Assembly (NCBI GenBank): GCA_016710595.1
Contig: JADJVM010000008.1
Coordinates: 1,054,001 to 1,118,000, forward strand
Direction of reading: 5' to 3'
Length of the DNA: 64,000 nucleotides
Source: Niastella sp.
GTDB taxonomy: Bacteria > Bacteroidota > Bacteroidia > Chitinophagales > Chitinophagaceae
Of this stretch, positions 17,083 through 26,669 are shown one piece after another. Under the pieces are notes generated by a model that searched no databases, was not told the DNA's origin, and saw only the letters and a list, made by a program, of their open reading frames with translations. Position 1 is the stretch's first letter. Every line of letters begins with the position of its first letter. The position numbers were made by a program, and so were the translations under genes.

Positions 17083-18738
17083 ATGCTTCAAAAATTACAG
17101 ATACAGAATTATGCCATCATCCAGCAAATTTCAATACAATTTGCAGATCATTTAAATGTGATTACCGGCGAAACCGGTGCAGGCAAAAGTATATTAACAG
17201 GTGCCCTGGGCCTGGTACTGGGGCAGCGGGCAGATAGCGCTGCCCTGATGGATAAAACTACAAAATGCATTGTGGAAGCGCAGTTCCTCGCCACCCCTTC
17301 CGAAGCCTTAAAAAATTTCTTTTTGGAAAATGATCTTGATTTGAATGACGAGATCATATTAAGGCGTGAAATTGCACCTACCGGCAAATCCCGCAGTTTT
17401 ATAAATGATACACCGGTAAATCTTTCACAATTAAAAGAGATATCATTGCTATTGATTGACCTTCATCAGCAATTTGATAACCTGGAACTCACAAATACAC
17501 ATTTTCACCGCCAGGTAATAGATGCTATGGCAGATCATGCACAACTGCTGACCCAATTAAAAATAAATTACGAAAAATACATCCAGCTAAAACTTACGCT
17601 TCAAAAATTAAAAGAAGAACAAGCGCTGGCAGAAAAAGAATTAAGCTATAATCAATTTCTTTATGATGAATTAGAAAAAGCCGGGTTACAAGAAAATGAA
17701 TTGGAAGAACTGGATGCAGAGATTAAATTATTATCCAATGCAGAAAATATTAAGCAGCAGTTAAACCAGATTTCTTATGAATTAAAACATAGCGAACTAC
17801 CCCTGGCTAACACCCTGAAACAAATGCAGCAAAAGCTGCAAACACTTACAGAGTATGGAAGTACCATTCAGCATTTGCACGACCGGATGAACAGTATGGT
17901 TATAGAATTATTAGATATTGCAGACGAATTGGAAACAGCCAATGATGCCATACAATATGATGCCGAACGCATTCAAATTGTAAATGACCGAATGGAGCAG
18001 GGATATAAATTATTGAAAAAGCATAACGTACAAAACACATCTGCTTTATTACAAATACAACAAGAGCTTGCCGGAAAATTAGAGGCCTTGCAAAACATAA
18101 ATGTGCAAACCGACGCAATGGAGGCCGAATTACAGCAACAGTATGATGACTGCATGGCAGTTTCTAAAACCATTACCAAAAACAGGGAAGCTCAAATAAA
18201 ACCCTTTGTACAAAAAGTAAATAAATTACTTACCCAGGTAGGAATGCCCAATGCAGAAATAAAAGTAGAAATAAGAGAAACTGCCTTAAGTGTACATGGC
18301 AATAGCGATGTGATCTTTTTATTTGATGCCAATAAAAGCGGGCGCTTTGAACCCTTACAAAAAGTAGCCAGTGGCGGGGAATTAAGCCGGGTAATGCTCA
18401 GCATTAAATACCTGGTAGCAAAAAAATTACAACTCCCCACACTTATTTTCGATGAAATAGATAGTGGTATTAGTGGCGAAGCCGCCAGGCAGGTAGGGAT
18501 TATTATGAAGGAACTGGCCGCAGCCCACCAGCTTATCAGCATCACCCACCAACCACAAATTGCTGCAAAAGCAAATAACCATTACTATGTTTTTAAAGAT
18601 ATCATCAATAATAAGGTAGCTACTTCTGTACGCCTGCTCAATAATGATGAACGGATTACCGCCATTGCACAAATGCTAAGTGGCGAAAAACCTACGGCAG
18701 CAGCACTGCAAAATGCCAGGGAGATGGTGAGTAATTAA
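17083..18738 (+). CDS. recN: DNA repair protein RecN
   Basis: SMC-like ATPase acting in double-strand break repair. Walker A GETGAGKS (29-36), a long coiled coil (about 150-340), the signature VASGGELSRVMLSIK and Walker B LIFDEIDSGISG are all present. I place the start at the ATG at 17083 (MLQKLQIQNYAI), which fits the family N-terminus, rather than at the TTG 12 bases upstream. A TAATTTG box 9 nt upstream may be its promoter. The stop abuts the stop of the convergent YkgJ-like gene with no spacer. Confidence 0.95.
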   Translation: MLQKLQIQNYAIIQQISIQFADHLNVITGETGAGKSILTGALGLVLGQRADSAALMDKTTKCIVEAQFLATPSEALKNFFLENDLDLNDEIILRREIAPTGKSRSFINDTPVNLSQLKEISLLLIDLHQQFDNLELTNTHFHRQVIDAMADHAQLLTQLKINYEKYIQLKLTLQKLKEEQALAEKELSYNQFLYDELEKAGLQENELEELDAEIKLLSNAENIKQQLNQISYELKHSELPLANTLKQMQQKLQTLTEYGSTIQHLHDRMNSMVIELLDIADELETANDAIQYDAERIQIVNDRMEQGYKLLKKHNVQNTSALLQIQQELAGKLEALQNINVQTDAMEAELQQQYDDCMAVSKTITKNREAQIKPFVQKVNKLLTQVGMPNAEIKVEIRETALSVHGNSDVIFLFDANKSGRFEPLQKVASGGELSRVMLSIKYLVAKKLQLPTLIFDEIDSGISGEAARQVGIIMKELAAAHQLISITHQPQIAAKANNHYYVFKDIINNKVATSVRLLNNDERITAIAQMLSGEKPTAAALQNAREMVSN

Positions 18739-19221
18739 TTATTTTACTACTACCATTAATTTTTCCAATACAAAATAAACAGCCGGGCAAAAGTTTGAAT
18801 TCTTAAGGGTAATGGCAGGCCTTTTTAATAATACATCTTCATCGGTATATGGAAAACGGTGGCAATCAGATGGGCGGTGTTCATAAATACTGCAAAAATT
18901 ATCGGCTCCCAAAAATGGGCATGGACGGCTTTTTAATACGTAATCGCCATCTTCATCTAATTGTAAATAAGTATCTATGAAATGACCCTCTTTTAATTTC
19001 AGAACCCGTGCAATTCGTTTAATATCGGGGGTTTTAAAACGGGGGGAGTAATTTTTACAGCAAGCAGCACATTCCAGGCAATCAATCTTTTCAAATGCCT
19101 GCTCATGCAAGTTGGGCAAAAGTTTAAGCGCTTTATTGCGATTTACCTGCTTTAAAAATTGTTTATACGTTTTTTGGTGATCGTTTGCTTTTTTTTGCCA
19201 ATTCAGTAAAATATCGTTCAT
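18739..19221 (-). CDS. YkgJ family cysteine cluster protein
   Basis: A 160-residue protein with the CxxCxxCC cluster (CLECAACC, about residues 49-56) followed by RPCPFL, FCSIYEHRP and DCHRFPY. These form the zinc- or iron-binding pattern of the UPF0153/YkgJ family. The biochemical role is unknown. It is encoded convergently to recN with directly adjacent stop codons. Confidence 0.85.
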   Translation of the reverse strand: MNDILLNWQKKANDHQKTYKQFLKQVNRNKALKLLPNLHEQAFEKIDCLECAACCKNYSPRFKTPDIKRIARVLKLKEGHFIDTYLQLDEDGDYVLKSRPCPFLGADNFCSIYEHRPSDCHRFPYTDEDVLLKRPAITLKNSNFCPAVYFVLEKLMVVVK

Positions 19222-19300
19222 GGGCGCCTTGTTTAGGTTGCTTCAGGTAGTTATACTCAATTATCCACAATGCAAAGCTAATAAGAAACCAGAATAACAA
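19163..19300 (-). CDS. Possible small membrane protein overlapping the YkgJ-like start
   Basis: An open frame of 45 codons from a TTG at 19300. It begins with a hydrophobic stretch (LFWFLISFALWIIEY) followed by a basic hydrophilic tail, and overlaps the first 59 bases of the YkgJ-like gene in another frame. No ATG is available and no family was recognised. A helix-plus-charged-tail pattern in an otherwise empty spacer makes it worth recording, but it may be chance. Confidence 0.2.
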   Translation of the reverse strand: MLFWFLISFALWIIEYNYLKQPKQGAHERYFTELAKKSKRSPKNV

Positions 19301-19318
19301 AATGTAAATGGCATATTG

Positions 19319-19326
19319 TAAATTTG
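19319..19326 (+). promoter_or_regulatory. -7 box (TAAATTTG) for gcvP
   Basis: TAAATTTG fits TAnnTTTG and ends 42 nt before the gcvP ATG. No glycine-riboswitch-like structured leader is visible in this short 5' region. Confidence 0.45.
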
Positions 19327-19368
19327 CGGCGCAATAGATATAAAATTATCATTGGAAAAAAACATACT

Positions 19369-22248
19369 ATGAATCTTTTTGAACAGCAAAAGCATGAATT
19401 TCAGCAACGCCACATCGGTCCATCAGCGCAGGAAACCACCAAAATGCTACAAACGATCGGCGCTGCAAGCATTGATGAATTAATGGATAAAACCATTCCG
19501 GCAAATATTCGCAATCATGCAACTTTACAAGTGGGTGGCCCTGTAAGTGAATATGAATATTTAAAAGAACTAAAATCTGTTGCGGCACAAAATAAAGTTT
19601 TTCGAAGCTATATCGGTCAGGGTTATTATCATACCATTATGCCTTCGGTTATTTTACGCAATGTATTTGAAAACCCGGGATGGTACACTCAATACACACC
19701 TTACCAGGCCGAAATTGCACAAGGACGTTTAGAAAGTTTATTGAACTTTCAAACCATGGTAAGCGATTTGTGTGGCTTACCTATTGCCAATGCAAGTTTA
19801 TTAGATGAAGCTACGGCCGCAGCAGAAGCCATGCTCATGCTCTTCAATCATAAAAATAAAGATCACGAACATGCAACTGCCCTCCGGTTTTTTATAGATG
19901 ATGCTGTATTTATACAAACCAAAGAGATATTGGTGACACGTGCTACTCCATTTAATATTGAACTGGTATATGGAAATTACCAGGATGTAAATTTTGATGA
20001 ATCTTTCTTTGGCGCATTGGTACAATATCCAAATAGCCGGGGTAGCATTGTTGATTACCGGAAGTTCATTACAAAAGCACATGCATCAAATGTACTGGTA
20101 GTAATGGCAACCGATTTGCTGGCCCTTACTTTACTTACTTCACCCGGTGAACTGGGAGCAGATGTGGCAGTAGGCAATAGCCAACGATTTGGTGTACCGA
20201 TGGGATTTGGTGGGCCACATGCCGCATTCTTTGCAACAAAAGAAGATTTTAAAAGAAATATTCCGGGGCGTATTATTGGCGTAAGTGTGGATGCCCAGGG
20301 CAACCGCTGCCTGCGTATGGCTTTGCAAACAAGAGAACAGCATATTCGCCGGGAAAAAGCAACCAGTAATATTTGTACAGCACAAGCATTATTAGCAAAT
20401 ATCAGTGCCATGTATGCCGTTTACCATGGCCCGGAAGGGTTAAAGAAAATTGCAAAACGCACCAGCCTGTTAGCACAAACACTAAGCCTTGAATTGGCAA
20501 AAATGAATTTTATAAATCAAAATGAAAATTATTTTGATACGCTATATATTAAAACAAATAAGATTTCCGAAATAAAAAATGCTGCTGAAAAAAATGAAAT
20601 GAATTTTAATTTTACAGCAGATGGACTGATGATTTCGTTAGATGAAACAACTACCCAAAGAGATGTACTGGATATCTTACACGTTTTTGCTTCGGTAACG
20701 GGTAGTGATACCGCCACTGCATCCTTTGATGCAGATAGTTTATTAGACCATATCCCTACATCACTTACCCGTACATCAGATTTTTTAACGCACCCCGTTT
20801 TTAACAGCCACCGGAGCGAAAGCCAAATGATGCGTTATTTAAAAAGTTTAGAAAATAAAGACCTTAGTTTAAATACCTCCATGATTACGTTGGGTAGTTG
20901 CACCATGAAGCTGAATGCAGCCACTGAACTCATTCCCGTGAGTTGGCCTGAGTTTGCAAATATCCATCCCTTTGCGCCATCTTCACAGTGGAAAGGATAC
21001 AAAACCATTATTACAGAATTAGAAAATTGGTTAAGCAATATCACCGGGTTTACTGCCACATCTTTACAACCCAATAGCGGTGCACAAGGCGAATATGCCG
21101 GGCTGCTTACCATAAAAAAATATCATCAGCATCACAATCAGTTGCACCGCAATATTATCCTGATACCTATTTCTGCACATGGCACCAATCCTGCAAGTGC
21201 AGTAATGGCGGGCTTTAAAGTAGTAGTAACCAAATGCGATGAAGCAGGAAATATTGATGTAAATGACTTGCAAGCCAATGCAGAAAAATATAAAGATACC
21301 CTGGCGGGATTAATGGTTACATACCCCAGCACGCATGGTGTATTTGAAGAAAGCATACAGCAAATTTGTGAACTCATCCATCAAAACGGTGGATTGGTAT
21401 ATATGGATGGTGCCAATATGAATGCACAGGTAGGATATACTTCACCGGGATTTATTGGCGCAGATGTATGCCATTTGAATTTGCATAAAACATTTGCCAT
21501 TCCGCATGGTGGTGGCGGCCCGGGCATGGGTCCCATTTGTGTAAATGAAAAATTGGCTCCTTTTTTACCAGGCCATCATAGCCTTACAAAAAATGATACC
21601 GGGGCTGGAGCAGTAAGTGCAGCCGCATTTGGCAGCGCCAGTATTTTATTGATCAGCTATGGCTATATTAAAATGTTAGGCGCAGATGGTTTACAAAAAA
21701 GTACGGCATACGCTATTTTAAATGCCAACTATATGAAGGCAAGATTAAAAAATGATTATAAAATTTTATACACCGGCAAGAATGGTACTTGTGCCCATGA
21801 ATTTATTGTGGACCTAAGACCCTTTAAACAAAGTGCAGGTATAGAAGCAGAAGATATTGCCAAACGGTTAATGGATTATAATTTCCACGCCCCTACACTA
21901 AGCTTTCCGGTACCCGGCACGATTATGATTGAGCCTACTGAAAGTGAAGATAAAGCAGAGCTTGACCGTTTTTGCGATGCCTTGCTTAATATCCGTGCTG
22001 AAATAAAAGCCATAGAAGAAGGCAAAATAAGCAAGACTGATAACCCGCTTAAGCATGCGCCGCATACACAGCAGGTAGCATTAGCCAATGAATGGCAACA
22101 TGCTTATACCCGCCAGGAAGCGGTATTCCCATTACCATATATTGCAGCAAATAAATTTTGGCCAGCCGTAAGCCGGGTAAATAACACGTATGGAGATCGT
22201 AACTTAGTGTGCACTTGCGAACCTGTAAGTGCTTATGCAGAAGATTAA
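19369..22248 (+). CDS. gcvP: Glycine dehydrogenase (decarboxylating), full-length P protein
   Basis: PLP-dependent P protein of the glycine cleavage system, releasing CO2 and passing the aminomethyl group to the lipoylated H protein. The 959-residue length is that of the fused homodimer form (alpha plus beta halves). The PLP lysine is in HLNLHKTFAIPHGGGGPGMG, and QRHIGPS near the N-terminus is conserved. The frame is open further upstream to a TTG at 19324, but MNLFEQQKHEFQQRHIGPS from the ATG at 19369 fits the family. gcvT and gcvH are not in the window. A strong hairpin terminator follows. Confidence 0.97.
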   Translation: MNLFEQQKHEFQQRHIGPSAQETTKMLQTIGAASIDELMDKTIPANIRNHATLQVGGPVSEYEYLKELKSVAAQNKVFRSYIGQGYYHTIMPSVILRNVFENPGWYTQYTPYQAEIAQGRLESLLNFQTMVSDLCGLPIANASLLDEATAAAEAMLMLFNHKNKDHEHATALRFFIDDAVFIQTKEILVTRATPFNIELVYGNYQDVNFDESFFGALVQYPNSRGSIVDYRKFITKAHASNVLVVMATDLLALTLLTSPGELGADVAVGNSQRFGVPMGFGGPHAAFFATKEDFKRNIPGRIIGVSVDAQGNRCLRMALQTREQHIRREKATSNICTAQALLANISAMYAVYHGPEGLKKIAKRTSLLAQTLSLELAKMNFINQNENYFDTLYIKTNKISEIKNAAEKNEMNFNFTADGLMISLDETTTQRDVLDILHVFASVTGSDTATASFDADSLLDHIPTSLTRTSDFLTHPVFNSHRSESQMMRYLKSLENKDLSLNTSMITLGSCTMKLNAATELIPVSWPEFANIHPFAPSSQWKGYKTIITELENWLSNITGFTATSLQPNSGAQGEYAGLLTIKKYHQHHNQLHRNIILIPISAHGTNPASAVMAGFKVVVTKCDEAGNIDVNDLQANAEKYKDTLAGLMVTYPSTHGVFEESIQQICELIHQNGGLVYMDGANMNAQVGYTSPGFIGADVCHLNLHKTFAIPHGGGGPGMGPICVNEKLAPFLPGHHSLTKNDTGAGAVSAAAFGSASILLISYGYIKMLGADGLQKSTAYAILNANYMKARLKNDYKILYTGKNGTCAHEFIVDLRPFKQSAGIEAEDIAKRLMDYNFHAPTLSFPVPGTIMIEPTESEDKAELDRFCDALLNIRAEIKAIEEGKISKTDNPLKHAPHTQQVALANEWQHAYTRQEAVFPLPYIAANKFWPAVSRVNNTYGDRNLVCTCEPVSAYAED

Positions 22249-22272
22249 AATAATTTAAGAAAGTTCCCCGGT

Positions 22273-22300
22273 AAGTGCATTTTAAAGAATGCACTTTTTT
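22273..22300 (+). terminator. Intrinsic terminator of gcvP
   Basis: AAGTGCATT (22273-22281), a 6-nt loop, and AATGCACTT (22288-22296) form a perfect 9-bp stem followed by further Ts, 25 bp after the gcvP stop. The convergent aminotransferase gene ends just beyond it. Confidence 0.85.
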
Positions 22301-22318
22301 ATTTCAATAAGCTTAAAC

Positions 22319-23539
22319 TCATGCATCATCTAATACACTTAGTATGATTGATGCTGCTTTATGAATTTCTTCATCCGTAATACTAAGGGGTGGTACAATC
22401 CGCATTGCTTCCGGGGCAAATAAAAACCAATCAGTAAATAAACCTCTTTCAATGCAGGTATCAATAATTTTTTTATTCATGGTATAATCATCAAAAAATA
22501 CGGCCATCATTAAACCCAGGCTATTTATTTTCTGTATTTTTTTATGTTGCAATAAATTTCGGAATAATGTTTCTTTTTCATGAACTGAAGCGATCAACTT
22601 TTCGGAGAGCAATACTTTAAAAGCTGCCAGGCCCGCAGCACAACAAACAGGATGTCCGCCAAAAGTATTGATGTGTCCCAGTACGGGGTTATAACTCAGG
22701 GTATCCATTATTTTTTTATCGGCAATAAAAGCACCAAGCGGCATGCCTCCTCCTAAGGCTTTACCCAATAATAAAATATCGGGCACCACATCAAACTGCT
22801 CGAATGCCCAAAGGCTACCATTACGCCCAAACCCACATTGAATTTCATCCAGCGCCAGCAATGCACCCATCTCAGTACATCTTTTACGTAAAGCCTGTAA
22901 CCATTCTTTACCGGGTACCTGCACACCCGCTTCGGCTTGCACCGTTTCGGCAAATACACATGCTGTTTGTTCGGTAATGCAGTGCAGCATATCCATATCA
23001 TTATACACATATTGTTGTATGCCCGGTAACAATGGACGGTATGCTTGTTGCCAATATTCGCTCCCCATAATACTCAGCGCTCCCTGTGTACTACCATGAT
23101 AACTTTTTTTAAATGAAATAATCCCGGTACGCCCAGTAAACCTTTTCGCCAATTTCATTGCACCTTCGGTAGCCTCACTACCACTTGCTGTAAAAAAAAC
23201 TGAATTCAGGCTTTGAGGTAAATATTTTGTAAGCCATGTTGCATATTTTACTTGCGGGCTTTCTACCAACTCGCCATACACCATAATATGTAAATATTGT
23301 TGTGCCTGATTTTGGATGGCCTCTATAACGGCCGGGTGGCAATGACCGATATTACAAACACTGATGCCCCCAATTACATCAATATATTCTTTGCCGTCAG
23401 CATCCCAAAGAGAAGAACCCAACGCTTTTGTTATATGTAATGCTAAAGGTGCTTCTGAAGTTTGGCCTACATGCTGTAAAAATAATTGGCGCATGCCGGC
23501 ATTGCCAGTAATTTCTTTTCCGGTTTGTTGCCTCTCCAT
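22319..23539 (-). CDS. Class III (acetylornithine/ornithine-like) aminotransferase
   Basis: A 406-residue fold-type I PLP enzyme with DVIGGISVCNIGHCHP, ASGSEATEGAMKLAKRFTG, the PLP aspartate in LALDEIQCGFGR and the PLP lysine in LLLGKALGGGMPLGA. These are general features of the acetylornithine/ornithine/4-aminobutyrate group; sequence alone does not fix the substrate. No arginine or proline genes lie alongside. It is distinct from the beta-alanine-type aminotransferase at 42.5 kb. Confidence 0.85.
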   Translation of the reverse strand: MERQQTGKEITGNAGMRQLFLQHVGQTSEAPLALHITKALGSSLWDADGKEYIDVIGGISVCNIGHCHPAVIEAIQNQAQQYLHIMVYGELVESPQVKYATWLTKYLPQSLNSVFFTASGSEATEGAMKLAKRFTGRTGIISFKKSYHGSTQGALSIMGSEYWQQAYRPLLPGIQQYVYNDMDMLHCITEQTACVFAETVQAEAGVQVPGKEWLQALRKRCTEMGALLALDEIQCGFGRNGSLWAFEQFDVVPDILLLGKALGGGMPLGAFIADKKIMDTLSYNPVLGHINTFGGHPVCCAAGLAAFKVLLSEKLIASVHEKETLFRNLLQHKKIQKINSLGLMMAVFFDDYTMNKKIIDTCIERGLFTDWFLFAPEAMRIVPPLSITDEEIHKAASIILSVLDDA

Positions 23540-23612
23540 TTAGTAAAGTTCGCAAGATTCATGCAGTTATCAAAAGAACTTACGGAACAGGTTAAGCCTC
23601 CATCTTATTTCG

Positions 23613-23620
23613 TAATTTTG
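23613..23620 (+). promoter_or_regulatory. -7 box (TAATTTTG) immediately upstream of rarA
   Basis: TAATTTTG fits TAnnTTTG and ends 4 nt before the ATG, the same spacing as at purK. This predicts a leaderless or nearly leaderless mRNA. Confidence 0.45.
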
Positions 23621-23624
23621 AACC

Positions 23625-24902
23625 ATGCAATTGCCACCATTAGCAGAAAGAATAAGGCCTAAAAACCTATATGATATTTTGGGCCAGTCACATGTAACCG
23701 GCAAGAACAGTATCTTACGCAATGCGATAGAAATTGGAAGGATCCCATCACTTATATTATGGGGGCCGCCCGGCACCGGCAAAACCACGCTGGCACATAT
23801 CATGGCAGAAGCCTCACACAAAAAATTTTATGCACTAAGCGCCATTTCTTCGGGTGTAAAAGAAATAAGAGAAGTTATTGAAGACGCAAAAGCAAATGAA
23901 GGCGCTATTTTGTTTATTGATGAAATACACCGCTTCAATAAAGGGCAGCAGGATGCTTTATTACATGCCGTTGAGAAAGGAACCATCACACTCATTGGTG
24001 CCACAACAGAAAATCCATCTTTTGAAGTAAACAGCGCTTTACTTAGCCGCTGCCAGGTATATGTATTAAAACCGCTGGATGATGCGGCGCTCATTGCTTT
24101 ATTGCAACATGCTATCAATAACGATGAAATATTAAAGCAATATAAAATCAATCTCAAAGATTCAGAAGCATTGATAAATATAAGCGGAGGTGATGCCCGT
24201 AAAATATTAAACCTGCTGGAACTAACCATCCATACTTTATCCCGGGACTATAAAGAAAAAAGTGAAATAAATATTACCAATGATGCCGTAATGCAAACGG
24301 CACAACAAAGAGTTGCCTTATACGATAAACAAGGCGAACAGCACTACGATATCATTTCAGCATTTATAAAAAGTATGCGTGGCAGCGATCCGAATGCTGC
24401 CGTATATTGGCTTGCCCGGCTAATAGAAGGAGGTGAAGATGTAAAATTCATAGCACGGCGTATGCTCATATTTGCCAGTGAAGATATTGGCAATGCCAAC
24501 CCCAACGCTCTGTTACTTGCCAATAATACCTCTCAGGCGGTACAAGTAATTGGCTACCCGGAATCAAGGATTATTTTATCGCAATGTGCTATTTATTTAG
24601 CTACCTCTGTAAAAAGTAATGCTTCTTACATAGCTATCGGTAAGGCACAATCAGCCGTGCAGCAATTTGGCGATCTGCCGGTGCCTTTACAATTAAGAAA
24701 TGCACCCACCAAGCTCATGAAAAATATGAATTACGGAAAAGGATATCAATATGCACATGATTATGAAAATAATTTTATAGAACAACAATTTTTACCGGAT
24801 AAAATTGAAAACAGCAAATTTTATGAACCGCAGCAAAATATAAGGGAAGAAGAAATCCGGAAGTTTTTAAAATTAAGATGGAAAGATAAATATGGTTATT
24901 GA
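23625..24902 (+). CDS. rarA: Replication-associated recombination protein A (MgsA/RarA AAA ATPase)
   Basis: AAA+ ATPase of the WRNIP1/RarA/Mgs1 family, acting at stalled forks. Walker A GPPGTGKT (47-54), Walker B ILFIDEIHRFNKGQQD, sensor 1 in TTENPSFEVN and the arginine finger region LLSRCQVY are present. The C-terminal tetramerisation part includes SAFIKSMRGSDPNAAVYWLARL. At 425 residues it has the usual length. The acetyltransferase gene follows after 32 bp and may be co-transcribed. Confidence 0.95.
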   Translation: MQLPPLAERIRPKNLYDILGQSHVTGKNSILRNAIEIGRIPSLILWGPPGTGKTTLAHIMAEASHKKFYALSAISSGVKEIREVIEDAKANEGAILFIDEIHRFNKGQQDALLHAVEKGTITLIGATTENPSFEVNSALLSRCQVYVLKPLDDAALIALLQHAINNDEILKQYKINLKDSEALINISGGDARKILNLLELTIHTLSRDYKEKSEINITNDAVMQTAQQRVALYDKQGEQHYDIISAFIKSMRGSDPNAAVYWLARLIEGGEDVKFIARRMLIFASEDIGNANPNALLLANNTSQAVQVIGYPESRIILSQCAIYLATSVKSNASYIAIGKAQSAVQQFGDLPVPLQLRNAPTKLMKNMNYGKGYQYAHDYENNFIEQQFLPDKIENSKFYEPQQNIREEEIRKFLKLRWKDKYGY

Positions 24903-24934
24903 TCAAAATAATTAAAATAAAGTAAGACCAACTT

Positions 24935-25384
24935 ATGCATATTGTTTTTCAAATAAAGCATTTTAATGAATTAAGCCTTACCGGGCTATATACTTTATTA
25001 CAATTGAGGAGTAAGGTTTTTGTGGTAGAACAAGATTGTGTTTATTTAGATGCAGATGATAAAGACCAGGATGCCTATCATGTGTGCGGATATCAAAATG
25101 ATGAACTCATAGCGTATGCCCGTTTATTAAAACCGGGTGTTCGTTACAAGGAAGCCAGTATTGGCCGGGTAATCAGCCATCCCGGTTATCGCCGTTTTGG
25201 TGCCGGAAAGCTATTGATGCAAAAATCAATAGAGCAATGTCAATTACTTTTTAAAACTTCAGAAATAAAAATTGGCGCCCAGGTTTATTTATTACAATTT
25301 TATGAAAACTTAGGGTTTATACCCAGTAGCCCTCCCTACCTGGAAGATGGGATCCCCCATTTAGAAATGATCTATCAGCCTTAA
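24935..25384 (+). CDS. GNAT-family N-acetyltransferase, ElaA-like
   Basis: A 149-residue acetyltransferase with the ElaA pattern: LYTLLQLRSKVFVVEQDCVY near the N-terminus, the acetyl-CoA loop IGRVISHPGYRRFGAGKLLM, and YENLGFIPSS in the C-terminal half. The acceptor is unknown for this branch. It follows rarA closely on the same strand. Confidence 0.85.
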   Translation: MHIVFQIKHFNELSLTGLYTLLQLRSKVFVVEQDCVYLDADDKDQDAYHVCGYQNDELIAYARLLKPGVRYKEASIGRVISHPGYRRFGAGKLLMQKSIEQCQLLFKTSEIKIGAQVYLLQFYENLGFIPSSPPYLEDGIPHLEMIYQP

Positions 25385-25490
25385 TTTTCTTTACAAATAC
25401 AATATTATTTTCTGCTCTCCGTTAAGTAAATGGTTAACTCTTATTGTGAACCATATCCAAATTATCTGTAGAAAGACTAAATCTCTTCTC

Positions 25491-26483
25491 ATGAAACCAA
25501 CTTTACGGAGCTATGTGCTGCCCATATTGATTATTTCGGGTTTCTTAATGCCATCCATTAAGACGCAGGCACAGCATCTCCGCTTTGGCAATGAACGTAA
25601 ATTACACATGGAAGCAGGCCTGAATTTTGGGCCCACTTTCTTTTTAGGCGACCTCGGTGGCAACCGGGGTAAAGGATCCTATTTTATTAAAGATGTAAAC
25701 CTGGAACTTACTAAAATGATGAAGGGCGCCTTTTTTACGGTATATCCCAATTCCTGGCTTGGCTTTAGAGTAGCGGGACAATATACTTTTGTTTCGGGAA
25801 GAGATAATGTAATTAACACCGATGGCCGGAATGAACTTTTCCGTAAAGAAAGAAACCTCGATTTTAGAAGCCACATGTGGGAAGCTTATGCGGCTGTTGA
25901 ATTATTCCCGGTTTCTTATGCAAACAGGGAGTATGAAGAGTATGATCCATTACTGATGCCTTATGTATTTGGCGGTGTTGGTTTGTTTCATTTTGACCCG
26001 GAAGGGTCTATTAAAAATCCCAATGGTGAACTTACCTGGTATAAATTACATCCGCTGCGTACCGAAGGGCAGGGTATGAAAGAATACCCTAATCGGCCAA
26101 CTTATTCATTAACCCAAATTAATATTCCATTCGGTGCAGGTGTTAAAGTTCGTATTAGCGACCGGGTAAGCTCTGGTATTGAACTTTTATATCGTCATAC
26201 TTTTACAGATTACATTGATGATGTAAGTACCACTTATATAGACCCCCATTACTTTGATGTGTATTTGAGCCCGGCTGATGCGATTATTGCTAGAAAAATT
26301 CATGATAAAACGGTAGGTATTATCAGCCCCGGAATTACCCGTTACGAACCCGGTACCCAACGTGGTAATCCGAATAAAAATGATGATTATTTTTCCTGCT
26401 TACTAAAACTTGGCATAAAAATAGGTAATAGTGGCAGAGATAATAGTGCATTGCGCCAGGTAAGATGCCCGCACTTTTACTAA
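25491..26483 (+). CDS. Outer-membrane beta-barrel protein, DUF6089-like
   Basis: A 330-residue exported protein. The start is the ATG at 25491, which gives a clean signal peptide (LPILIISGFLMPSIKTQAQ); the GTG at 25446 adds an unneeded extension. The mature part has alternating aromatic strands (YAAVELFPVSY, YVFGGVGLFHF, IPFGAGVKVRIS, GIELLYRHTFTDYIDDVS) and a C-terminal FSCLLKLGIKIG strand. This is the layout of small Bacteroidota barrels annotated DUF6089 or porin-like. A tail ending in RCPHFY follows the last strand. Function is unknown. Confidence 0.75.
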   Translation: MKPTLRSYVLPILIISGFLMPSIKTQAQHLRFGNERKLHMEAGLNFGPTFFLGDLGGNRGKGSYFIKDVNLELTKMMKGAFFTVYPNSWLGFRVAGQYTFVSGRDNVINTDGRNELFRKERNLDFRSHMWEAYAAVELFPVSYANREYEEYDPLLMPYVFGGVGLFHFDPEGSIKNPNGELTWYKLHPLRTEGQGMKEYPNRPTYSLTQINIPFGAGVKVRISDRVSSGIELLYRHTFTDYIDDVSTTYIDPHYFDVYLSPADAIIARKIHDKTVGIISPGITRYEPGTQRGNPNKNDDYFSCLLKLGIKIGNSGRDNSALRQVRCPHFY

Positions 26484-26638
26484 ACCCAGTACAACCCAAA
26501 ACAAAATATAGACGACAGATGAAAATTAAGCCCAAAGTATAGAGTAGATAATAACCCCCGGAGAACGATGTGTATTCATACACGATGTTACCCCTGAAAC
26601 CACTTCTTTACTTTCACTCATATTCTTTGGCTTATATA

Positions 26639-26669
26639 GAAAAGCCCCGAAACAGTTTCGGGGCTTTTC
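26639..26669. terminator. Strong bidirectional terminator between the barrel gene and uvrA
   Basis: GAAAAGCCCCGAAAC (26639-26653) and GTTTCGGGGCTTTTC (26655-26669) are perfect inverted copies separated by one base. The hairpin has a GC-rich core and T-runs on both sides, and ends at the uvrA stop codon. It would serve both convergent transcripts. Confidence 0.92.

Noticed and set aside
19221..19368. Glycine riboswitch upstream of gcvP
   Set aside because: The transcribed leader from the -7 box is only about 35-40 nt, too short for the tandem aptamers, and no matching stem arrangement is visible.
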